A stretch of DNA of 64,000 nucleotides from Echinococcus granulosus (lineage: Eukaryota; Platyhelminthes; Cestoda; Cyclophyllidea; Taeniidae). Location of the stretch: positions 281,332 to 345,331 of the forward strand of contig NW_020170424.1 of the NCBI RefSeq assembly GCF_000524195.1, in the 5' to 3' direction. Shown here in pieces: positions 41,087 through 49,348 of this stretch. Every line of letters begins with the position of its first letter. The first letter of the stretch is position 1. Both the position numbers and the translations under genes were made by a program. The notes under the pieces are model-generated. The model ran no database searches. It saw only the letters and a program-made list of their open reading frames with translations, and was not told where the DNA came from.

Positions 41087-41867
41087 CTAGCGAGACGAGA
41101 GGAATTTTACAACAGTTTTGAAGTTCCCCTTTCCATCCTGGTCTTGTCGATCCAGATTGTTGTTGATAGCTCTTTGGATCAGCGCTTGATACACTACATA
41201 TTGTAGAGCTCCAACCTGCAAAACAGTACAATAGGATTATTTCCTTAAACATTCCAATCAACTTCAAATATGCGGATTTATATGCCAAATTCCTGATTGG
41301 CTACCTAAATGATCGAGTTATTCGTTGGTCTAAATATAAGTTGCTAACTAACTTAAATTTGCTTTTGCTTCGACTGAAATAGGGACCCAGCACTAGTATT
41401 TTTCCAGGTTAAAAAGTACACCAATAACTTAGGAGTCTAAAAAAGATCATCACTTGCATATGCGCTTCCTTAATTTCTTCACAATTGCAGAAGATTCCCA
41501 CACCACCTAATTATTTAAAAAATGAACTAAATAGTACACTTATTGCCGTTCAAACTGTCGGCGAAATAAAAGCAAATTTTGAATCAGATTGACAACATAT
41601 GCCACTTTAACGGCTTTAAGCAAAGGTATGAGTATCGAAGTTATCAAGCCAATTTACTCGATAATGTAGTTGGTCTCAAACACCACCTTAATTAATATTG
41701 GCTTACACTCGACTAACCAATTAGACGCTCAGGAGCGGTTTGTGTGAATTGACTTCTTATTGCGGTCGTCACATGACCACAGCGGGCAGTCGGAGGATTC
41801 GTTTTACCATTGTCGCGTTTGTTGCTTTCGTATAGGCCTTGTTTACTGTTCCTTTGACCTTGCTCAT
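41087..41867 (-). CDS. Small two-exon gene, 62 residues, unknown
   Basis: Exon 1 is 41867-41808 (ATG, 20 codons, MSKVKGTVNKAYTKATNATM, donor ATG/GTAAAA). Exon 2 is 41215-41087 (acceptor TTTTGCAG, 42 codons plus TAG, VGALQYVVYQALIQRAINNN then LDRQDQDGKGNFKTVVKFLS). Both junctions are phase 0. The product is a basic N-terminus, one amphipathic or hydrophobic helix of about 20 residues, an Asp-rich turn and a second helix. That layout could fit a small histone-fold or small mitochondrial protein, but I recognise no family and assign no function. Its 3' end converges on CFAP100, stop codons 200 bases apart. Confidence 0.5.
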
Positions 41868-42209
41868 GATTCTTTCGAAGGCAATAATTGAAGAAGTCGG
41901 TGCAGCTGTTCCCATCCATCCCTGATAAGTGGGACGCTATTCACTCAATTACAGTCAGGCGCAGTACAACTGACAAAACCGTGTTGGGTGTTAAATCAAG
42001 TAGTACGCATCGCGTTGGAGATGTCCCGTCTGGTCATACAGAATCACCCGAGGCTATAGCAGAAGAAGTAATGTGGGTCACGCTTGTTAAGGAGATTGAA
42101 ATGTTACTCCGTGGAGTCGCTTTCAGCACCGCTATAGTACTGCCTGCTTGAAGAGACCAAAACTAAACCGGCTCTCTGAACGCCTTCAGACTGGAGGTTA
42201 TCTATCCGG

Positions 42210-42717
42210 TTAAAGCCCAAATAAGGCCTTTAGATCATCAGTATTGCCACTGTTGGTGTAAAGACGGCACCACCTAAGTTAGTTTTATGGTGGAAGCGAC
42301 CAGCTACTACTCAACTCATAGGTGACGTAAACAACATGGTAGGTTTCATGTTCCTGAAGAGGTGGGATCGGTAAGTCGCGCACCGAAGGCAGTCAACAGA
42401 GACTGCTGTCCTGCTATTGTTACAGGTCATCTAAAAGGCGTAAAAGCTTGGACTAACGAACAGCAATTCCAACATCATAACGATCCAATCAGCTGCAGCA
42501 GCTGCTGTCCCATTTACATCTTGTACCCTCCTGATGCCCGTGGCTGGCAGTGAGAGCAATGGTGCTCCAACCACCCACGCAAACCGCTCTATAGCTATTG
42601 TAAACTCAGGTCCTCACTCCTCCACCTCACTCTTCCAAACCCCCTACTGTAAGCAGGCTTCCTATCTCTACCCAAGAAACCATAGGCCTTTAACAAACAG
42701 GGTTAAGTGGTCCTAAA
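42210..42717 (+). pseudogene. Decayed inverted copy of CEP164 intron 3 and exon 4
   Basis: Plus-strand reading repeats, in order, the sequence upstream of and inside the last CEP164 exon. It has CTACTACTCAACTCATAGG and catggtaggtttc (as in intron 3 of the real gene), the acceptor CTATTGTTACAG, then AAAGGCGTAAAAGCT..ATCCAATCAGCTGCAGC. Both tyrosine codons at the exon start have become TAA. Intron sequence is included, so this is a DNA-level duplication rather than a processed copy. Similarity to the real exon fades after the middle of exon 4. Confidence 0.7.
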
Positions 42718-42805
42718 AAGGACCGTGGAATGTGACGTGGGGGTAAATGTGCTCCTGACCAACTCCATTGCCAGCCCATCCATTTATCTTCAACTGTCGT
42801 AGGGC

Positions 42806-43117
42806 TCAAATCTCGTATAAGTGAAATAGTCTAAGGTGTTCCGTCAACTCATCTGGGCGTTTGTAAAGTCTTTTACAATGATGGCAAAATCTTGACATGT
42901 GCTTTTGGAGGCGCTCGTAAGTAAAGCACCAAAAAGGGCAGAAGAGACAATCGTAGAGGAATATACTGCGCTTTGTGTCTTCGCCCCCTTGCACGTCAAG
43001 GAAGAGCATTGGAAGACTACACAGGGTTCGGAATTTTCGACGATGTTCCTCATACCCCTTGCAGGATGCGAACAGCCGCCGACAGTAAGGACAACGATGC
43101 AGAGAATGCCGTCCCAT
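42806..43117 (-). CDS. Small three-finger zinc-finger protein, 103 residues
   Basis: A single uninterrupted frame from ATG to stop encodes three zinc-finger-like units with C-x2-C-x12-H spacing. Unit 1 is CPYCRRLFASCKGYEEH and ends in C rather than H at wide spacing. Unit 2 is CLFCPFWCFTYERLQKH, ending x4-C. Unit 3 is CHHCKRLYKRPDELTEH, ending x4-H, a classical C2H2 finger. Such small proteins usually bind nucleic acid or protein, but the target cannot be inferred. A TATA box lies about 60 bases upstream. No introns and no canonical poly(A) signal were seen just downstream. It lies in a segment found in only one of two duplicated blocks. Confidence 0.6.
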   Translation of the reverse strand: MGRHSLHRCPYCRRLFASCKGYEEHRRKFRTLCSLPMLFLDVQGGEDTKRSIFLYDCLFCPFWCFTYERLQKHMSRFCHHCKRLYKRPDELTEHLRLFHLYEI

Positions 43118-43177
43118 TCTTCACCTCTTGTCGCGTACTTTGTGTTTTAACCATGCTTCAGCAAGTGCCGCCCGACA

Positions 43178-43187
43178 TATTTATATA
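43178..43187 (-). promoter_or_regulatory. TATA box of the zinc-finger gene
   Basis: TATATAAATA on the minus strand, 61 bases before the zinc-finger ATG. It is the clearest core promoter element in the window and sits at the very edge of the 480-base block. Confidence 0.5.
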
Positions 43188-43198
43188 GAAGCTTTCAA

Positions 43199-43345
43199 CC
43201 AATAGAATGAGAGGCTTGCTTTAAGCAATAGTAGACGTGCGTCTCTGATTGGTTGAAGAGGGTGGGGTGGTAACTGGAGAGCCAATTGGCTGATAACTGA
43301 GTTGGCTAGGATGCGAGCTAGCTAGATAGCTAGCTATTGTGTTGA
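43199..43345 (+). repeat. Inverted repeat, left arm
   Basis: Matches the reverse complement of 44110-44250: TAGACGTGCGTCTCTG.TTG, then gagagccaattggctgataa, GAGTTGGCTA.GATGCGAGCT and AGATAGCTAGCTA. Roughly 85-90 percent identical by eye over about 110 bases; we see only weak similarity further inward. It continues the duplication that includes the CEP164-derived copies. Confidence 0.75.
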
Positions 43346-44099
43346 CAGGTATGCCGGTAGCACCACTGGTTAGTATGTATTCCACAATTAATTTGCCATG
43401 TCTTTCACTGATTATTGAGTGTGACTGCCTCCTATCCCACTAGGTTTGCCCCCCATATTGACCAATCAACTATTTTGGAGAGTTAATCCTAGTTATAGAA
43501 TAACTGACTGACTAGCCCACCAGCCAACCAACAACCCGTATCTGGCATTACCCCTCCCACAGTAAAACGCCAACGAATATGTCACCGTGTTTACGCTCCT
43601 TAGGGGACGTAGATACCAGTACGTGGAGTTTAGAGCTCGTAAGAAGTTGCCACACCTTAACGTCAAATATTAATGACGAGGTTTTGAGGTATGAGGATTT
43701 TCGTACTGACTGCAATGAGTAGCGAAAAAGTGGTTCATTTCTCACGATTCTTTTGTGACTTGTAGACCTTTCTTGCCCTCTGCAAATAAAAAACTATTGT
43801 CATTGTTCATCAACTCCATTCGCGAATTTGAAGCATCAAAGAGACAGAAGGGCTGAGCAATGAAAACCTTACACTACAGTTAGTAGGGATATAACTACCT
43901 TTAGACCGAGATTACGCTACATCTATTTTACCATTTCAAGGTCACTCAATCGCTTTAAGACTGCTGACTTTTAACAATTGCAGCCGCCACTTTACGTGTC
44001 ACATATGAGTGAGAGAGGCAGAAAACTGGTTTATAAGTAACCCGGAGAAAATATCGGTGTCAAATTGCTGACAGCCTCACGGGATACATACAAACTAGT
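43346..44099. other. Centre of the inverted duplication; no gene supported
   Basis: Weak continuing similarity between the two halves (TAGTATGTATTCC against TTGTATGTATCCC). An open stretch at 43548-43745 on the minus strand has no motif. Confidence 0.4.
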
Positions 44100-44250
44100 C
44101 CAACTGCTAACAAGATATCCAGGTAGCTAGTTATCTAGCTCGCATCATAGCCAACTCAATTATCAGCCAATTGGCTCTCCAAACACCAACCTACCCCTTC
44201 AACCAGAGACGCACGCCTACTTTTGTGCAGAAAAGGCCTTCCATTCTATT
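44100..44250 (-). repeat. Inverted repeat, right arm
   Basis: Reverse-complement partner of 43199-43345, about 780 bases away. The arms and the flanking CEP164-derived copies make one large imperfect palindrome centred near 43700. Confidence 0.75.
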
Positions 44251-44254
44251 TGGG

Positions 44255-44500
44255 AGCACTCAACCCTGATCATTAAAGAATTGGACAGTAGTGGGAAGCC
44301 TGGTTGTGTATGAGAATTGGGGAGAAGGAGTGAGGACAGTGGCGGTGGAGCGATGTGTGAGAGATGCCGGACCACCAATGGTGTCACCGTCAGCCACAGG
44401 CAGCAGGTGGATATAGGAAGTATATGGGACAGCAGCAGTTGCATCAGCGGAAGTGGTAGCTGTCGATTGGATCGTCATGATATTAAGTGATGTCAGCCTG
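44255..44500 (-). pseudogene. Second decayed copy of CEP164 exon 4
   Basis: Minus-strand reading gives MTIQSTATTSADATAAVPYT and later HRSTATVLTPS, matching the real exon (KMIQSAAATTAATPVPTF, HSTATANSAP) and the plus-strand copy. The exon's first part and acceptor are lost. It has the same orientation as the real gene, about 1.2 kb downstream of it. Confidence 0.65.
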
Positions 44501-45514
44501 CAGTAAATTGCATATAATGCAGATGATCAGTAGCATGGATGGATCCATGAATATGGGACAAATGGATGGAATCAGAATGGATGTTTACAGGATGGATGGG
44601 TAAATGGTTGGGAACCCATCTCCTCTCCAGGACGCACTATACGACCCTTTTTGGGGATCCTCCACCCCGATTGTTAAAAACCCTTTGTGTGATGGGTAGT
44701 AATGAGGTTTCCGCATGTGTTGAGGGGATAGGGGCTCGATTGCGAAATGCATTTACAATAAAAATGGATTTACGATGAAAAATGAAATTAACCATCTGAT
44801 AAGTTATCCAAATTACTAGACTGGTAATTAATTGTCTACACCAAAGCATGAATGAGGAGAGGAATTGCGAAGTTGTTAGAAAGCCAGACAGTTACCTGAA
44901 TAGATGATTCGCCAATTTGTTTGTTATTGAAGGAGTCCAATCAGCATTGGCATCATTATGCGGATAGTTGACCGCCCCATCAGCTAAATCACTACTTTTC
45001 TTTGGGGCAAAGCACCTTGTGAAATCTGAAGCAAAATAAAGACAGTCAACCGACCAGCTCGAGGCCGTAAAAGTAACTCGCCAAATAATGACCTCACAAA
45101 CAAACATCTAGATCAGCAGCTCGTGACCCCACTAATTCACACCCCCATTAAAGAGGAATCAAACTAACCCACCAACTTTTCGATCTTAGCCCTACGTCAC
45201 GCAGACCATAGATGACCTAACGACCCGACCAACTTTCCTCTTCCTCCATGCGATATCAATACCCTTTCCGTGGACGATTTCATCCATCCACCAGACATGC
45301 ACTGTTTTAGCGCCTTCAGTTAGAAACGCGCGCCTCAACAGCAATTAAAAAGCAACCCAGTGCTACTCGACGAAATAAGCAGTATTGGATTGACTAGAGT
45401 TAAATGTCCTAGTGATTTCAACTTTTTAACTTAAAATAACGAAAAATCGAAAAGGAAATTGCTTATGTATAAAATTTATTCCTGACAATATGGCAGATCT
45501 GTGGATACTAGTCT
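44501..45514. other. Region downstream of CEP164; no gene supported
   Basis: Contains short atggatgg-type repeats near 44530-44600 and AT-rich sequence; no exon supported. Confidence 0.4.
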
Positions 45515-45520
45515 TTTATT
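45515..45520 (-). terminator. Poly(A) signal AATAAA of CEP164
   Basis: AATAAA on the minus strand, about 87 bases after the CEP164 stop codon at 45607; another follows near 45473-45478. Confidence 0.5.
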
Positions 45521-45606
45521 CACCGACATGCGTAATGCATTAACAATGGAAGTCCAGTTAGGGGAGATGAACGGAGGAGTGGGCTTCACAATTGACGATG
45601 AGGAAT

Positions 45607-48321
45607 TTACACATTGCTACGGGATGTTCTGCTAGCAGCAGCGTTTTGGATAGAACGTGCACGTTGTTTCTGGTTGCCGGGATGGTTGTGTTTCTCGTTC
45701 TGTTGACTACCTCTGACAGCCGTGAAACGACGTGATGAAGTGGGCCTGAGTGGAGCTGAATTCGCAGTGGCGGTGGAGTGATTTGCGGGGGAGGTTCGAG
45801 AACCACTGATGCCAGCGCCGATGACAGGAGGATGGGTGTGGAAAGTAGGTACAGGAGTAGCAGCAGTAGTGGCGGCTGCCGATTGGATCATCTTGATGTT
45901 AGTATTGACATTTGCTAGTCGCAGCTTGTACGCCTTGTAGGTGACCTGTGACAATAGCAAGACAATCACCTCTGTTGATCGCCGCCAATGACCCACAATT
46001 TCCACCACTTAAAGAGCACGAAATCCACCATGTAGTTTATATTACCTAGGAATTGAGCAGTAGTTCGAAATGATAAAAGTGATGTCCTGAGAGAGAGATT
46101 GGCAATATTGACGGGGTTTGGGCCTTATCTTGATATGCAAAGTAATTGTTAACACCTCGATGTGGTTTCGGTTAACACAGATACGAAATGTCGTCAGAGG
46201 AGCGGGGGTGGTATAAGCCACGTCCCCAGCTGAACGTTAGTACAGCACGTGAGGGAAGTAATGATGAGTCTACTGCGTGATGGCCCATGGCATTCTAGGC
46301 ATTCATCCGGGTCACGACCCGAAAATTCATGATGATCCATTCATTCAGTCTAGTTTGCCAAATTTAAAATTCTATGACCCAACTGATAAGGGGTAAAAAT
46401 TGGCAACTTTCAGTTATCCACTAATAAGTTTCAATCACCCAAAAAGACGTCTAGAAATCAAGTGTCAAAAGCCCAATCAACTGTGACTACTATTCAGGCC
46501 AAGGAGAAGTGAAGGAAGGGATGATCAACTCATTTAAGATAGCCACAAAAAGGCTGCAGTGAATACGCCTCGGCGCATAAATGGAACTAATGCCTCGACG
46601 TACGTTCTATATCGGCACTAAATTGCCGTCTTTAAGGGAAATGAAAAATAGGTTATCTAGCAATTAGACTACTCTGGAAAGAAAGTATTAAGCAAATTCT
46701 GGGATTTTCGATCACATTATCTATGATGCCTCACCATGTTACAACAATACCCACCACCCTCTTAAGTATTTCGTTTTCAGAAGCCACAGCTCTTCCCGAG
46801 GATCTGAGTAAACTCTAAGTTTATGAATGGCACTCACAAACCTTCAAAAAAGCTATCTTTTCATGCAGCCGTTTTTGCTCTTCCAGCAGGTACTGCACCC
46901 TGAGATTTCCATCCAGCTCCGACACCATCCTCTCAGCCGGCGACGCCGACGGTTCGGACCTCAGTGGCGTCTCATTGGTGCTAGGACGAACTTTATCACC
47001 ACGACGATGACGAGGACGTGACTGAGGGCTCTCGGGTGGCGAAAAAAGGCACGATGTCACGTCCCCGTCAGGATCGTCAAAGAGACGACGAGTAGAGTTG
47101 TTGTTACTGTATCGTCTTTGTCGCTGTGATCGATGCTGCGATAAGGCAGAGATACGCACCGCACTGGTAAATCGATTGGCCAGACTGGACACCACGTTCA
47201 CTGATCCGGTTGGACCAGCGTCCTCGCCTGCGCCATGATGCCTCCGACTGCTTGTTTTGATGGCAGAGGCTATATCGTTAGCATTAATTTCTGAAAGGAC
47301 TTTGCGCTGCTTCGAGCCACCGGTAGGTGAGATGTTCACATGGGGCAAATTGAGACCGGACAGGTTGTGCACGGAAGCGGAGGTGGAGGGACTATCCACC
47401 CCTGGGGAGGAAAGATCGGTGTTGGGGACGTTGACCGTTCTCTGAGGTACGCTGGGCACCTTGAATTCACTGCCACTGACATTCAAAGAGGCCCGAGGTT
47501 CTGGTAAGGCCTGGTAGATGGTCTCTGTTTTCACTGGGGTCTGCTCGTTTCCAATCGCGAGCGATTCACCGGGTTTTACTGCAAACATTAACGAATGTAG
47601 AGAAGCAACTGGTAACTAAAGTGGAAAGCTAAATCTACCACTTCATGGGCAAACAAAGAAGGTAGGTTGTTGCATCATTCAAAGGGAGGTGACTCAAGAT
47701 ACTCTAAACCAGCTAAACGTCACGTATTACAGCCACGTCTACTAAAAGACCAAAGTGTTATGCCGAAGATATTACTTCTAACGCAACACAAGAGTTCCCG
47801 ACTTACCATTCTGACCGCTTGACTTCTTGGACTTGGCTTCCACTACCCGAAGGCGAAATTGGGCATCTAATGGATGTTCCCAAATGCAGATACCGGAACA
47901 CTTTTGTTGATAGAAAACTGATCCTTTTCGATTCTAGTAGCAAAGATAAAGAACAGTGAAAGCTAACAACCCGATCCCCTATATTAGCAGTAAGAACAGA
48001 TACAAGGACAAATTTAAAGTTTGCATATGTAATGAAAAAAATTCAACAATCATTTGAAAATGGTAGGGTACGGCAAGTCTTGAAAAACCAAGGAAATCGA
48101 AGATCAGGCACCTGCAGAACTATCCAGCCCTTAGGAACTGGAGCGGAAAGACCTTCGCGCGCAATGTGTAATAAATCTGCCTCTTTATCGGGGTCAATGC
48201 CAATGTCCCATGCATACATCCGGACTTCTTCATCAGTTGGATCAAGGTTCTCAACTTCCTCAAGAATGGTACAATTACGTAAATAACTTCCCACAGGATC
48301 AGAAGAATCAGAATCCGCCAT
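45607..48321 (-). CDS. CEP164: CEP164 homologue, short form, four exons, 470 residues
   Basis: CEP164 marks mother-centriole distal appendages and recruits TTBK2 for cilium assembly through its N-terminal WW region. Exons 48321-48112, 47933-47807, 47578-46842 and 45945-45607 join in phase (210+127+737+339 = 1413 bases). The N-terminus shows the family block WDIGIDPDKEADLLHIAREG followed by APVPKGW. The WW domain is split between exons 1 and 2, with W66, FY at 77-78, W88 and P91 (CIWEHP). Donors are GTGCCT, GTAAGT and GTTTGT. Exon 3 is Ser/Pro-rich with one short coiled-coil-like end (YLLEEQKRLHEKIAFLK), continued by VTYKAYKLRLANVNTNIKMI from exon 4, then a low-complexity Ala/Thr tail. Vertebrate CEP164 has about 1460 residues with long coiled coils, so this one is reduced or lacks exons I did not find in intron 3. 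Confidence 0.82.
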
Positions 48322-49348
48322 TATCGGAAGTAATGCAGGCCCAATGTCTTAAACACGGATAAAAATCCTCAAAAGTGCCAGAACGCGACAAATCAAGTGA
48401 CGTTGATGCATACAAACAAAGTTCTAATTAAAAATAGGCAAAGTAATTAATCCCATAATAGGCAAAATCATTTTTAAACTAAGTTGTTAGGATTTTTGGC
48501 TTTTGGAGCGCTACAACTACTACAATGGTGAATGAAAGCACTATTGACCTCTAATTTACAGCTATTGTGATCTAACTCACCCCTCAAAAACTTTATCAAA
48601 GCCCTTGCCTGCCATAAGAAGTGTTGCCTTTGTTTCAAGAGCGTGATTATCACGAAAAAGACAGCAAAACGCAAAAATTGAAAATTTCGACTCCGTCCCC
48701 ATGCCACCCAGCAGATAGACAATAGTGGAACTCTAATTGTTATTTTGAAATATCAAAAAAGATGACCAAACGATTATAATCTAGCACAGTTTTCTCATTC
48801 TATGTGCACTTGCATAGCATTCCAAGTCATTCAAAAAGGCTCTGCGGCCACTGGTACTGCTTGGAGGTCATGGTGCCCAGAATAAGCCTATCCGCGAAGC
48901 TTTAAGTAGCAGAATTGGCATTGTGCGAGACAGAATAAACTCCCATAGCTATTAAATTTTATTGCCAAGAATTGGGCCTCAGTAAACGAGCAACCCTTTC
49001 GCAAAATGAAGGATAAAACTGTCCGATGATGATAAATATCTTGTACATTTGCACCTACTTTTTGCGTATTTTTCAGCTCTAAGTGTGTGTGGAAATTTGG
49101 TGTCCGTATGAGCACTCTAAGCAATTATAAAAGGTTTAGCGTAAGCTAAACTGAGCTTGAAGTCAACAAGTTTTCTACCACTCTTGATAAAACAATTTGG
49201 GATTATGCCATGATCAAAATAGCTTCATGTAAACTTTCAATGCACAAACACCAGTAAACAGGCTTAACCGAAATATTGTGGTACACTTATTCATTTGCAT
49301 TGTTTTATTGAGTGCTGCTCTAGTTGACGATAATACATTGTCGCCGGG
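48322..49348. promoter_or_regulatory. Shared upstream region of CEP164 and HORMAD
   Basis: About 1.03 kb between two divergent start codons. It should contain both promoters; no TATA box or other motif can be assigned confidently. Small open stretches on the minus strand look like noise. Confidence 0.4.

Larger units (their letters stand above)
42718..43198. other. About 480 bases present in the left copy and absent from the right copy
   Basis: Left copy reads ..CAGGGTTAAGTGGTCCTAAA, then this block, then CCAATAGAATGAGAGG. The right copy (reverse strand) reads CAGGGTTGAGTGCTCCCAAA directly followed by TAGAATGGAAGG. The block holds the zinc-finger gene and its TATA box. No clear terminal inverted repeats or target duplication were seen, so insertion into one copy and deletion from the other are both possible. 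Confidence 0.6.
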
